Positions 17,875-27,676 are shown, counted from the first letter of the stretch. The stretch: 64,000 nucleotides of DNA from Clavelina lepadiformis (GCF_947623445.1 NC_135246.1:1366501-1430500), one strand, 5' to 3'. Notes: generated by a model not told the origin, from the sequence alone. Numbers and translations are program-made.

Positions 17875-17946
17875 GGCTCGTTGGTCTAGGGGTATGATTC
17901 TTGCTTAGGGTGCAAGAGGTCCCGGGTTCAATTCCCGGACGAGCCC
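17875..17946 (+). tRNA. tRNA-Pro-AGG: tRNA-Pro (AGG)
   Basis: Consensus AGG; its upstream spacer is a hybrid of the two spacer families. Confidence 0.93.
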
Positions 17947-17983
17947 TATAAAGAAGAATATTTTGAATTTATACCAAATATCA

Positions 17984-18203
17984 ATTATATTGGGCCGCAT
18001 TGTCACCTGAAATAAGTCAATGGACCGCAGAACCTATTAAATTTCAAGAAAAATAGGTATATTATACTAATACTGCGCCCCTAATAACCGACTGGTACAT
18101 TTTATTTAGGCCAAGATTCAAAGTTCAAAATACTATTTTTGGAGTGAAAATGACTAGCGGGCCGGACAAAAATCTCAGGCGGGTCGCATGTTGGACATCC
18201 CTG
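17984..18203 (+). mobile_element. hAT-A MITE, 5'-truncated copy
   Basis: Truncated type; relic 18204-18250 follows. Confidence 0.84.
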
Positions 18204-18333
18204 GTCTAGGGGTATGATTCTTGCTTAGGTTGCAAGTCCCGGACGAGCCCTATAAAGAAGAAGTTTTGGAATTTGGACTAAATACCATAAACATTTATTC
18301 TTATAAGATGAAGCAAAAAGATGTAACTTCACC

Positions 18334-18405
18334 GACTCGTTGGTCTAGAGGTATGATTCTTGCTTTGGGTGCAAGAGGTCCCGGGTTCAATTCCCGGACG
18401 AGCCC
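18334..18405 (+). tRNA. tRNA-Pro-TGG: tRNA-Pro (TGG), acceptor variant
   Basis: G2A (acceptor mismatch) and G16A; 3' acceptor strand normal. Confidence 0.75.
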
Positions 18406-18442
18406 TATAAAGAAGAATATTTTGAATTTATACCAAATATCA

Positions 18443-18662
18443 ATTATATTGGGACGCATTGTCACCTGAAATAAGTCAATGGGCCGCAGAACCTATTAAA
18501 TTTCAAGAAAATTAGGTATACTATACTATTACTGCGCCCCTATTAACCGACTGGTACATTTTATTTAGGCCAAGATTCAAAGTTCAAAATACTATTTTTG
18601 GAGTGAAAATGACTAGCGGGCCGGACAAAAATCTCAGGCGGGCCGCATGTTGGACATCCCTG
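18443..18662 (+). mobile_element. hAT-A MITE, 5'-truncated copy
   Basis: GGGACGCATTG variant. Unusual in being followed by a tRNA 3' piece of TGG type that keeps its B box (18663-18725). Confidence 0.84.
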
Positions 18663-18725
18663 GTCTAGGGGTATGATTCTTGCTTTGGGTGCAAGAGGTC
18701 CCGGGTTCAATTCCCGGACGACCCC
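18663..18725 (+). pseudogene. tRNA-Pro (TGG) 3' piece, bases 10-72
   Basis: 63 nt from GTCTAGGG to the discriminator; no 16-nt deletion, B box intact, G69C. The 5' acceptor strand is replaced by hAT-A, so no tRNA can form. Confidence 0.88.
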
Positions 18726-18808
18726 TATAAAGAAGATTATTTTGAATTTATACCAAATATCAAAAAGTTTTATGCTTATAATATGAAGCAAATAAATGAA
18801 ACTTCATC

Positions 18809-18880
18809 GGCTCGTTGGTCTAGGGGTATGATTCTTGCTTTGGGTGCAAGAGGTTCCGGGTTCAATTACCGGACGAGCCC
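18809..18880 (+). tRNA. tRNA-Pro-TGG: tRNA-Pro (TGG), T-stem variant
   Basis: C47T and C60A. Confidence 0.74.
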
Positions 18881-19077
18881 TATACAGAAGATTATTTTGA
18901 ATTTATACCAAATATCAAAAAGTTTCATTCATGTAATATGAAGCAAATAAATGAAACTTCTTTCGTACTTCGTACTTTCATATAATATGAAGTGAAATGT
19001 CAAATACATCAAATGTCAAAATATTCTATACAGTATGAAGGGAAAAGACTTAACCTCTGCCGCTCGTTGGTCTAGGA

Positions 19078-19307
19078 CAGTGATGTCCAGCCTTTTATTA
19101 TATTGGTCACCTGAAATAAGTCAATGGGCCGCAGAACCTATTAAATTTCAAGAAATTTAGGTATATTATACTATTACTGCACCCCTAATAACCGACTGGT
19201 ACATTTTATTTAGGCCAAGATTCAAAGTTCAAAATACTATTTTTGGAGTGAAAATGACTAGCGGGCCGGACAAAAATCTCAGGCGGGCCGCATGTTGGAC
19301 ATCCCTG
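19078..19307 (+). mobile_element. hAT-A MITE, full-length copy
   Basis: 5' tRNA piece 19061-19077, 3' relic 19308-19354. Confidence 0.9.
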
Positions 19308-19437
19308 GTCTAGGGGTATGATTCTTGCTTAGGTTGCAAGTCCCGGACGAGCCCTATAAAGAATAAATTTTGGAATTTGGACTAAATATCATAAACATTT
19401 ATTCTTATAATATGAAGCAAAAAGATGCAACTTCACC

Positions 19438-19509
19438 GGCTCGTTGGCCTAGGGGTATGATTCTTGCTTTGGGTGCAAGAGGTCCCGGGTTCAATTCCCG
19501 GACGAGCCC
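19438..19509 (+). tRNA. tRNA-Pro-TGG: tRNA-Pro (TGG), D-stem variant
   Basis: T11C opens the T11-A23 D-stem pair; A box still fits. Confidence 0.82.
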
Positions 19510-19546
19510 TATACAGAAGATTATTTTGAATTTATACCAAATATCA

Positions 19547-19766
19547 ATTATATTGGGACGCATTGTCACCTGAAATAAGTCAATGGGCCGCAGAACCTAT
19601 TAAATTTCAAGAAATTTAGGTATATTATACTATTACTGCGCCCCTAATAACCGACTGGTACATTTTATTTAGGCCAAGATTCAAAGTTCAAAATACTATT
19701 TTTGGAGTGAAAGGGACTAGCGGGCCGGACAAAAATCTCAGGCGCGCCGCATGTTGGACATCCCTG
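19547..19766 (+). mobile_element. hAT-A MITE, 5'-truncated copy
   Basis: GGGACGCATTG variant with private changes AAAGGGACT and GGCGCGCCGC; relic 19767-19813 follows. Confidence 0.84.
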
Positions 19767-19896
19767 GTCTAGGGGTATGATTCTTGCTTAGGTTGCAAGT
19801 CCCGGACGAGCCCTATAAAGAAGAAATTTTGGAATTTGGACTAAATATCATAAACATTTATTCTTATAATATGAAGCAAAAAGATGCAACTTCACC

Positions 19897-19968
19897 GGCT
19901 CGTTGGTCTAGGGGTATGATTCTTGCTTTGGGTGCAAGAGGTCCCGTGTTCAATTCCCGGACGAGCCC
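19897..19968 (+). tRNA. tRNA-Pro-TGG: tRNA-Pro (TGG), T-stem variant
   Basis: G51T opens a T-stem pair and alters the first B-box G. Confidence 0.74.
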
Positions 19969-20051
19969 TATAAAGAAGATTATTTTGAATTTATACCAAA
20001 TGTCAAAAAGTTTCATTCATGTAATATGAAGCAGATAAATGAAACTTTATC

Positions 20052-20123
20052 GGCTCGTTGGTCTAGGGGTATGATTCTTGCTTAGGGTGCAAGAGGTCCC
20101 GGGTTCAATTCCCGGACGAGCCC
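20052..20123 (+). tRNA. tRNA-Pro-AGG: tRNA-Pro (AGG)
   Basis: Consensus AGG, in second place here. Confidence 0.93.
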
Positions 20124-20206
20124 TATACAGAAGATTATTTTGAATTTATACCAAATATCAAAAAGTTTTATGGTTATAATATGAAGCAAATAAATGAAAC
20201 TTCATC

Positions 20207-20278
20207 GGCTCGTTGGTCTAGGGGTATGATTCTTGCTTTGGGTGCAAGAGGTTCCGGGTTCAATTCCCGGACGAGCCC
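20207..20278 (+). tRNA. tRNA-Pro-TGG: tRNA-Pro (TGG)
   Basis: C47T. The spacer behind reads TAATTTG, so the usual four-T terminator is reduced to three Ts. Confidence 0.9.
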
Positions 20279-20315
20279 TATAAAGTAGAATAATTTGAAT
20301 TTATACCAAATATCA

Positions 20316-20535
20316 ATTATATTGGGCCGCATTGTCACCTGAAATAAGTCAATGGACCGCAGAACCTATTAAATTTCAAGAAAAATAGGTATATTATACT
20401 ATTACTGCGCCCCTAATAACCGACTGGTACATTTTATTTAGGCCAAGATTCAAAGTTCAAAATACTATTTTTGGAGTGAAAATGACTAGCGGGCCGGACA
20501 AAAATCTCAGGCGGGCCGCATGTTGGACATCCCTG
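20316..20535 (+). mobile_element. hAT-A MITE, 5'-truncated copy
   Basis: Truncated type; relic 20536-20582 follows. Confidence 0.84.
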
Positions 20536-20665
20536 GTCTAGGGGTATGATTCTTGCTTAGGTTGCAAGTCCCGGACGAGCCCTATAAAGAAGAAGTTTTG
20601 GAATTTGGACTAAATATCATAAACATTTATTCTTATAATATGAAGCAAAAAGATGCAACTTCATC

Positions 20666-20737
20666 GGCTCGTTGGTCTAGGGATATGATTCTTGCTTTGG
20701 GTGCAAGAGGTCCCGGGTTCAATTCCCGGACGAGCCC
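20666..20737 (+). tRNA. tRNA-Pro-TGG: tRNA-Pro (TGG), A-box variant
   Basis: G18A. Confidence 0.86.
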
Positions 20738-20820
20738 TATAAAGAAGATTTTTTTGAATTTATACCAAATATCAAAAAGTTTTATTCATATAATATGAAG
20801 CAGATAAATGAATCTTTATC

Positions 20821-20892
20821 GGCTCGTTGGTCTAGGGGTATGATTCTTGCTTAGGGTGCAAGAAGTCCCGGGTTCAATTCCCGGACGAGCCC
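20821..20892 (+). tRNA. tRNA-Pro-AGG: tRNA-Pro (AGG)
   Basis: G44A in the variable loop; stems pair. Confidence 0.9.
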
Positions 20893-20929
20893 TATAAAGA
20901 AGAATATTTTGAATTTATACCAAATATCA

Positions 20930-21149
20930 ATTATATTGGGCCGCATTGTCACCTGAAATAAATCAATGGACCGCAGAACCTATTAAATTTCAAGAAAAAT
21001 AGGTATAATATGCTATTACTGCGCCCCTAATAACCGACTGGTACATTTTATTTAGGCCAAGATTCAAAGTTCAAAATACTATTTTTGGAGTGAAAATGAC
21101 TAGCGGGCCGGACAAAAATCTCAGGCGGGTCGCATGTCGGACATCCCTG
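20930..21149 (+). mobile_element. hAT-A MITE, 5'-truncated copy
   Basis: Has CATGTCGGAC near the 3' end, shared with 25789; relic 21150-21196 follows. Confidence 0.84.
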
Positions 21150-21279
21150 GTCTAGGGGTATGATTCTTGCTTATGTTGCAAGTACCGGACGAGCCCTATA
21201 AAGAAGAAATTTTGGAATTTGGACTAAATATCATAAACATTTATTCTTATAATATGAAGCAAAAAGATGCAACTTCACC

Positions 21280-21351
21280 GGCTCGTTGTTCTAGGGGTAT
21301 GATTCTTGCTTTGGGTGCAAGAGGTCCCGGGTTCAATTCCCGGACGAGCCC
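21280..21351 (+). tRNA. tRNA-Pro-TGG: tRNA-Pro (TGG), A-box variant
   Basis: G10T removes a conserved A-box G and a D-stem pair. Confidence 0.75.
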
Positions 21352-21434
21352 TATAAAGAAGATTATTTTGAATTTATACCAAATATCAAAATGTTTTATG
21401 GTTATAATATGAAGCAAATAAATGAAACTTCATC

Positions 21435-21506
21435 GGCTCGTTGGTCTAGGGGTATGATTCTTGCTTTGGGTGCAAGAGGATCCGGGTTCAATTCCCGGAC
21501 GAGCCC
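21435..21506 (+). tRNA. tRNA-Pro-TGG: tRNA-Pro (TGG)
   Basis: T46A and C47T in the variable loop; stems pair. Confidence 0.9.
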
Positions 21507-21589
21507 TATAAAGAAGATTATTTTGAATTTATACCAAATATCAAAAAGTTTCATTCATGTAATATGAAGCAGATAAATGAAACTTTATC

Positions 21590-21661
21590 GGCTCGTTGGT
21601 CTAGGGGTATGATTCTTGCTTAGGGTGCAAGAGGTCCCGGGTTCAATTCCCGGACGAGCCC
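21590..21661 (+). tRNA. tRNA-Pro-AGG: tRNA-Pro (AGG)
   Basis: Consensus AGG copy. Confidence 0.93.
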
Positions 21662-21698
21662 TATAAAGAAGAATATTTTGAATTTATACCAAATATCA

Positions 21699-21918
21699 AT
21701 TATATTGGGCCGCATTGTCACCTGAAATAAGTCAATGGGCCGCAGAACCTATTAAATTTCAAGAAAAATAGGTATATTATACTATTACTGCGCCCCTAAT
21801 AACCGACTGGTACATTTTATTTAGGCCAAGATTCAAAGTTCAAAATACTATTTTTGGAGTGAAAATGACTAGCGGGCCGGACAAAAATCTCAGGCGGGCC
21901 GCATGTTGGACATCCCTG
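21699..21918 (+). mobile_element. hAT-A MITE, 5'-truncated copy
   Basis: Truncated type; relic 21919-21965 follows. Confidence 0.84.
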
Positions 21919-22048
21919 GTCTAGGGGTATGATTCTTGCTTAGGTTGCAAGTACCGGACGAGCCCTATAAAGAAGAAATTTTGGAATTTGGACTAAATAT
22001 CATAAACATTTATTCTTATAATATGAAGCAAAAAGATGCAACTTCACC

Positions 22049-22120
22049 GGCTCGTTGGTCTAGGGATATGATTCTTGCTTTGGGTGCAAGAGGTCCCGGG
22101 TTCAATTCCCGGACGAGCCC
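22049..22120 (+). tRNA. tRNA-Pro-TGG: tRNA-Pro (TGG), A-box variant
   Basis: G18A. Confidence 0.86.
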
Positions 22121-22203
22121 TATAAAGAAGATTATTTTGAATTTATACCAAATATCAAAAAGTTTTATGGTTATATAATGAAGCAAATAAATGAAACTTC
22201 ATC

Positions 22204-22275
22204 GACTCGTTGGTCTAGGGGTATGATTCTTGCTTTGGGTGCAAGAGGACCCGGGTTCAATTCCCGGACGAGCCC
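22204..22275 (+). tRNA. tRNA-Pro-TGG: tRNA-Pro (TGG), acceptor variant
   Basis: G2A and T46A. The upstream TATA-like box reads TATATAATG here instead of TATAATATG. Confidence 0.77.
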
Positions 22276-22358
22276 TATAAAGAAGATTTTTTTGAATTTA
22301 TACCAAATATCAAAAAGTTTTATTCATATAATATGAAGCAGATAAATGAATCTTTATC

Positions 22359-22430
22359 GGCTCGTTGGTCTAGGGGTATGATTCTTGCTTAGGGTGCAAG
22401 AGGTCCCGGGTTCAATTCCCGGACGAGCCC
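22359..22430 (+). tRNA. tRNA-Pro-AGG: tRNA-Pro (AGG)
   Basis: Consensus AGG copy. Confidence 0.93.
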
Positions 22431-22467
22431 TATAAAGAAGAATATTTCGAATTTATACCAAATATCA

Positions 22468-22687
22468 ATTATATTGGGCCGCATTGTCACCTGAAATAAG
22501 TCAATGGACCGCAGAACCTATTAAATTTCAAGAAAAATAGGTATATTATACTAATACTGCGCCCCTAATAACCGACTGGTACATTTTATTTAGGCCAAGA
22601 TTCAAAGTTCAAAATACTATTTTTGGAGTGAAAATGACTAGCGGGCCGGACAAAAATCTCAGGCGGGTCGCATGTTGGACATCCCTG
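22468..22687 (+). mobile_element. hAT-A MITE, 5'-truncated copy
   Basis: Right flank reads GTTTAGGG (22688-22695), a target-site mutation shared with 27547; relic 22688-22734. Confidence 0.84.
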
Positions 22688-22817
22688 GTTTAGGGGTATG
22701 ATTCTTGCTTAGGTTGCAAGTCCCGGACGAGCCCTATAGAGAAGAAGTTTTGGAATTTGGACTAAATATCATAAACATTTATTCTTATAATATGAAGCAA
22801 AAAGATGCAACTTCACC

Positions 22818-22889
22818 GGCTCGTTGGTCTAGGGGTATGATTCTTGCTTTGGGTGCAAGAGGTCCCGGGTTCAATTCCCGGACGAGCCC
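22818..22889 (+). tRNA. tRNA-Pro-TGG: tRNA-Pro (TGG)
   Basis: Consensus TGG copy. Confidence 0.94.
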
Positions 22890-22972
22890 TATACAGAAGA
22901 TTATTTTGAATTTATACCAAATATCAAAAAGTTTTATGGTTATAATATGAAGCAAATAAATGAAACTTCATC

Positions 22973-23044
22973 GGCTCGTTGGTCTAGGGGTATGATTCTT
23001 GCTTTGGGTGCAAGAGGTTCCGGGTTCAATTACCGGACGAGCCC
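22973..23044 (+). tRNA. tRNA-Pro-TGG: tRNA-Pro (TGG), T-stem variant
   Basis: C47T and C60A. Confidence 0.74.
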
Positions 23045-23241
23045 TATACAGAAGATTATTTTGAATTTATACCAAATATCAAAAAGGTTCATTCATGTAA
23101 TATGAAGCAAATAAATGAAACTTCTTTCGTACTTCGTACTTTCATATAATATGAAGTGAAATGTCAAATACATCAAATGTCAAAATATTCTATACAGTAT
23201 GAAGGGAAAAGACTTAACCTCTGCCGCTCGTTGGTCTAGGA

Positions 23242-23471
23242 CAGTGATGTCCAGCCTTTTATTATATTGGTCACCTGAAATAAGTCAATGGGCCGCAGAA
23301 CCTATTAAATTTCAAGAAATTTAGGTATATTATACTATTACTGCACCCCTAATAACCGACTGGTACATTTTATTTAGGCCAAGATTCAAAGTTCAAAATA
23401 CTATTTTTGGAGTGAAAATGACTAGCGGGCCGGACAAAAATCTCAGGCGGGCCGCATGTTGGACATCCCTG
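23242..23471 (+). mobile_element. hAT-A MITE, full-length copy
   Basis: 5' tRNA piece 23225-23241, 3' relic 23472-23518. Confidence 0.9.
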
Positions 23472-23601
23472 GTCTAGGGGTATGATTCTTGCTTAGGTTG
23501 CAAGTCCCGGACAAGCCCTATAAAGAAGAAGTTTTGGAATTTGGACTAAATATCATAAACATTTATTCTTATAATATGAAGCAAAAAGATGCAACTTCAC
23601 C

Positions 23602-23673
23602 GGCTCGTTGGTCTAGGGGTATGATTCTTGCTTTGGGTGCAAGAGGTTCCGGGTTCAATTCCCGGACGAGCCC
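23602..23673 (+). tRNA. tRNA-Pro-TGG: tRNA-Pro (TGG)
   Basis: C47T only. Confidence 0.92.
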
Positions 23674-23756
23674 TATAAAGAAGATTATTTTGAATTTATA
23701 CCAAATATCAAAAAGTTATATTCATATAATATGAAGCAGATAAATGAAACTTTATC

Positions 23757-23828
23757 GGCTCGTTGGTCTAGGGGTATGATTCTTGCTTCGGGTGCAAGAG
23801 GTCCCGGGTTCAATTCCCGGACGAGCCC
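23757..23828 (+). tRNA. tRNA-Pro-CGG: tRNA-Pro (CGG)
   Basis: Consensus CGG copy. Confidence 0.93.
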
Positions 23829-23911
23829 TATAAAGAAGATTATTTTAAATTTATACCAAATATCAAAAAGTTATATTCATATAATATGAAGCAGATAAAT
23901 GAAACTTTATC

Positions 23912-24353
23912 GGCTCGTTGGTCTAGGGCAGGCATGCACAACATACGGCCCGCGGGCCGCATGCGGCCCGCGAAACCTTTTCATGCGGCCCACGAGATAT
24001 TCCGTGATTTCGCTCATTCAGGCATTTTCTCCACGGTTACAGTTACATATAATCAACGAATCCGATGCTTTACCGCCGCTAAGCGTTAAAAACAACTAGA
24101 TACTGTAGTGCGAGAGGCAACCGTCCCTTGACAGTAACCATCTTCTCAACAATATCTCTTATTCAAGGGTTAATCGGTCACATTATATAAAGTAGGCTAC
24201 ACGTTAGTTACAACAACGTTAGCACGCGGCCCGCGAAAAATATTTTTTCGCTAAAACGGCCCGTGTACTGTTTTGAGTTGTGCATGCCTGGTCTAGGGGT
24301 ATGATTCTTGCTTAGGGTGCAAGAGGTCCCGGGTTCAATTCCCAGACGAGCCC
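23912..24353 (+). pseudogene. tRNA-Pro (AGG) interrupted by hAT-B
   Basis: 5' part 23912-23928 (gene bases 1-17) and 3' part 24291-24353 (bases 10-72, with G63A) surround hAT-B. The 8-bp GTCTAGGG is present on both sides. Apart from the insertion this is a standard third-position AGG gene. It is the cleanest view of a whole tRNA gene hit by an element: the unit is 1139 bp, that is 769 + 362 + 8. Confidence 0.93.
23929..24290 (+). mobile_element. hAT-B MITE, copy 2
   Basis: 362 bp, same perfect 14-bp ends as copy 1 and no difference seen between them by eye. Exact 8-bp duplications GTCTAGGG at 23921-23928 and 24291-24298. The flanks are unlike those of copy 1: a tRNA 5' half on the left (hAT-A there) and a full AGG 3' half on the right (16-nt-deleted relic there). 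Confidence 0.93.
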
Positions 24354-24390
24354 TATAAAGAAGAATATTTTGAATTTATACCAAATATCA

Positions 24391-24610
24391 ATTATATTGG
24401 GCCGCATTGTCACCTGAAATAAGTCAATGGGCCGCAGAACCTATTAAATTTCAAGAAAAATAGATATATTATACTATTACTGCGCCCCTAATAACCGACT
24501 GGTACATTTTATTTAGGCCAAGATTCAAAGTTCAAAATACTATTTTTGGAGTGAAAATGACTAGCGGGCCGGACAAAAATCTCAGGCGGGCCGCATGTTG
24601 GACATCCCTG
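24391..24610 (+). mobile_element. hAT-A MITE, 5'-truncated copy
   Basis: Truncated type; relic 24611-24657 follows. Confidence 0.84.
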
Positions 24611-24740
24611 GTCTAGGGGTATGATTCTTGCTTAGGTTGCAAGTCCCGGACGAGCCCTATAAAGAAGAAGTTTTGGAATTTGGACTAAATATCATAAACA
24701 TTTATTCTTATAATATGAAGCAAAAAGATGCAACTTCACC

Positions 24741-24812
24741 GGCTCGTTGGTCTAGGGGTATGATTCTTGCTTTGGGTGCAAGAGGTCCCGGGTTCAATTC
24801 CCGGACGAGCCC
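24741..24812 (+). tRNA. tRNA-Pro-TGG: tRNA-Pro (TGG)
   Basis: Consensus TGG copy. Confidence 0.94.
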
Positions 24813-24895
24813 TATAAAGAAGATTATTTTGAATTTATACCAAATATCAAAAAGTTTTATGGTTATAATATGAAGCAAATAAATGAAACTTCATC

Positions 24896-24967
24896 GGCTC
24901 GTTGGTCTAGGGGTATGATTCTTGCTTTGGGTGCAAGAAGTTCCGGGTTCAATTCCCGGACGAGCCC
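24896..24967 (+). tRNA. tRNA-Pro-TGG: tRNA-Pro (TGG)
   Basis: G44A and C47T, both in the variable loop. Confidence 0.9.
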
Positions 24968-25164
24968 TATACAGAAGATTATTTTGAATTTATACCAAAT
25001 ATCAAAAAGTTTCATTCATGTAATATGAAGCAAATAAATGAAACTTCTTTCGTACTTCGTACTTTCATATAATATGAAGTGAAATGTCAAATACATCAAA
25101 TGTCAAAATATTCTATACAGTATGAAGGGAAAAGACTTAACCTCTGCCGCTCGTTGGTCTAGGA

Positions 25165-25394
25165 CAGTGATGTCCAGCCTTTTATTATATTGGTCACCTG
25201 AAATAAGTCAATGGGCCGCAGAACCTATTAAATTTCAAGAAATTTAGGTATATTATACTATTACTGCACCCCTAATAACCGACTGGTACATTTTATTTAG
25301 GCCAAGATTCAAAGTTCAAAATACTATTTTTGGAGTGAAAATGACTAGCGGGCCGGACAAAAATCTCAGGCGGGCCGCATGTTGGACATCCTTG
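25165..25394 (+). mobile_element. hAT-A MITE, full-length copy
   Basis: 3' end CATCCTTG. 5' tRNA piece 25148-25164, 3' relic 25395-25441. Confidence 0.9.
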
Positions 25395-25524
25395 GTCTAG
25401 GGGTATGATTCTTGCTTAGGTTGCAAGTCCCGGACGAGCCCTATAAAGAAGAAGTTTTAGAATTTGGACTAAATATCATAAACATTTATTCTTATAATAT
25501 GAAGCAAAAAGATGCAACTTCACC

Positions 25525-25596
25525 GGCTCGTTGGTCTAGGGGTATGATTCTTGCTTTGGGTGCAAGAGGTTCCGGGTTCAATTCCCGGACGAGCCC
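25525..25596 (+). tRNA. tRNA-Pro-TGG: tRNA-Pro (TGG)
   Basis: C47T only. Confidence 0.92.
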
Positions 25597-25679
25597 TATA
25601 AAGAAGATTATTTTGAATTTATACCAAATATCAAAAAGTTATATTCATATAATATGAAGCAGATAAATGAAACTTTATC

Positions 25680-25751
25680 GGCTCGTTGGTCTAGGGGTAT
25701 GATTCTTGCTTCGGGTGCAAGAGGTCCCGGGTTCAATTCCCGGACGAGCCC
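25680..25751 (+). tRNA. tRNA-Pro-CGG: tRNA-Pro (CGG)
   Basis: Consensus CGG; the duplication of the 20.9-kb block begins just behind it. Confidence 0.93.
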
Positions 25752-25788
25752 TATAAAGAAGAATATTTTGAATTTATACCAAATATCA

Positions 25789-26008
25789 ATTATATTGGGC
25801 CGCATTGTCACCTGAAATAAATCAATGGACCGCAGAACCTATTAAATTTCAAGAAAAATAGGTATAATATGCTATTACTGCGCCCCTAATAACCGACTGG
25901 TACATTTTATTTAGGCCAAGATTCAAAGTTCAAAATACTATTTTTGGAGTGAAAATGACTAGCGGGCCGGACAAAAATCTCAGGCGGGTCGCATGTCGGA
26001 CATCCCTG
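25789..26008 (+). mobile_element. hAT-A MITE, 5'-truncated copy
   Basis: CATGTCGGAC variant like 20930; relic 26009-26055 follows. Confidence 0.84.
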
Positions 26009-26138
26009 GTCTAGGGGTATGATTCTTGCTTATGTTGCAAGTACCGGACGAGCCCTATAAAGAAGAAATTTTGGAATTTGGACTAAATATCATAAACATT
26101 TATTCTTATAATATGAAGCAAAAAGATGCAACTTCACC

Positions 26139-26210
26139 GGCTCGTTGGTCTAGGGGTATGATTCTTGCTTTGGGTGCAAGAGGTCCCGGGTTCAATTCCC
26201 GGACGAGCCC
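26139..26210 (+). tRNA. tRNA-Pro-TGG: tRNA-Pro (TGG)
   Basis: Consensus TGG; its duplicate partner at 21280 has G10T. Confidence 0.94.
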
Positions 26211-26293
26211 TATAAAGAAGATTATTTTGAATTTATACCAAATATCAAAATGTTTTATGGTTATAATATGAAGCAAATAAATGAAACTTCATC

Positions 26294-26365
26294 GGCTCGT
26301 TGGTCTAGGGGTATGATTCTTGCTTTGGGTGCAAGAGGATCCGGGTTCAATTCCCGGACGAGCCC
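26294..26365 (+). tRNA. tRNA-Pro-TGG: tRNA-Pro (TGG)
   Basis: T46A and C47T, as at 21435. Confidence 0.9.
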
Positions 26366-26448
26366 TATAAAGAAGATTATTTTGAATTTATACCAAATAT
26401 CAAAAAGTTTCATTCATGTAATATGAAGCAGATAAATGAAACTTTATC

Positions 26449-26520
26449 GGCTCGTTGGTCTAGGGGTATGATTCTTGCTTAGGGTGCAAGAGGTCCCGGG
26501 TTCAATTCCCGGACGAGCCC
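26449..26520 (+). tRNA. tRNA-Pro-AGG: tRNA-Pro (AGG)
   Basis: Consensus AGG copy. Confidence 0.93.
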
Positions 26521-26557
26521 TATAAAGAAGAATATTTTGAATTTATACCAAATATCA

Positions 26558-26777
26558 ATTATATTGGGCCGCATTGTCACCTGAAATAAGTCAATGGGCC
26601 GCAGAACCTATTAAATTTCAAGAAAAATAGGTATATTATACTATTACTGCGCCCCTAATAACCGACTGGTACATTTTATTTAGGCCAAGATTCAAAGTTC
26701 AAAATACTATTTTTGGAGTGAAAATGACTAGCGGGCCGGACAAAAATCTCAGGCGGGCCGCATGTTGGACATCCCTG
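26558..26777 (+). mobile_element. hAT-A MITE, 5'-truncated copy
   Basis: Truncated type; relic 26778-26824 follows. Confidence 0.84.
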
Positions 26778-26907
26778 GTCTAGGGGTATGATTCTTGCTT
26801 AGGTTGCAAGTACCGGACGAGCCCTATAAAGAAGAAATTTTGGAATTTGGACTAAATATCATAAACATTTATTCTTATAATATGAAGCAAAAAGATGCAA
26901 CTTCACC

Positions 26908-26979
26908 GGCTCGTTGGTCTAGGGATATGATTCTTGCTTTGGGTGCAAGAGGTCCCGGGTTCAATTCCCGGACGAGCCC
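26908..26979 (+). tRNA. tRNA-Pro-TGG: tRNA-Pro (TGG), A-box variant
   Basis: G18A. Confidence 0.86.
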
Positions 26980-27062
26980 TATAAAGAAGATTATTTTGAA
27001 TTTATACCAAATATCAAAAAGTTTTATGGTTATATAATGAAGCAAATAAATGAAACTTCATC

Positions 27063-27134
27063 GACTCGTTGGTCTAGGGGTATGATTCTTGCTTTGGGTG
27101 CAAGAGGACCCGGGTTCAATTCCCGGACGAGCCC
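27063..27134 (+). tRNA. tRNA-Pro-TGG: tRNA-Pro (TGG), acceptor variant
   Basis: G2A and T46A, with the TATATAATG upstream variant as at 22204. Confidence 0.77.
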
Positions 27135-27217
27135 TATAAAGAAGATTTTTTTGAATTTATACCAAATATCAAAAAGTTTTATTCATATAATATGAAGCAG
27201 ATAAATGAATCTTTATC

Positions 27218-27289
27218 GGCTCGTTGGTCTAGGGGTATGATTCTTGCTTAGGGTGCAAGAGGTCCCGGGTTCAATTCCCGGACGAGCCC
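27218..27289 (+). tRNA. tRNA-Pro-AGG: tRNA-Pro (AGG)
   Basis: Consensus AGG copy. Confidence 0.93.
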
Positions 27290-27326
27290 TATAAAGAAGA
27301 ATATTTCGAATTTATACCAAATATCA

Positions 27327-27546
27327 ATTATATTGGGCCGCATTGTCACCTGAAATAAGTCAATGGACCGCAGAACCTATTAAATTTCAAGAAAAATAGG
27401 TATATTATACTAATACTGCGCCCCTAATAACCGACTGGTACATTTTATTTAGGCCAAGATTCAAAGTTCAAAATACTATTTTTGGAGTGAAAATGACTAG
27501 CGGGCCGGACAAAAATCTCAGGCGGGTCGCATGTTGGACATCCCTG
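27327..27546 (+). mobile_element. hAT-A MITE, 5'-truncated copy
   Basis: Right flank GTTTAGGG as at 22688; relic 27547-27593. Confidence 0.84.
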
Positions 27547-27676
27547 GTTTAGGGGTATGATTCTTGCTTAGGTTGCAAGTCCCGGACGAGCCCTATAGAG
27601 AAGAAGTTTTGGAATTTGGACTAAATATCATAAACATTTATTCTTATAATATGAAGCAAAAAGATGCAACTTCACC

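Noticed and set aside
18561-18791. Minus-strand frames of 63-76 codons across hAT-A and tRNA (18561, 25608, 31779, 37217, 38332, 44667, 57367, 58136)
   Set aside because: They are antisense readings of the same tRNA and transposon sequence, not genes.
23886-24099. Frames of 64-67 codons inside hAT-B (12896-13090, 23886-24089, 23899-24099)
   Set aside because: They start in or next to the tRNA and end inside a MITE; no transposase motif is visible.
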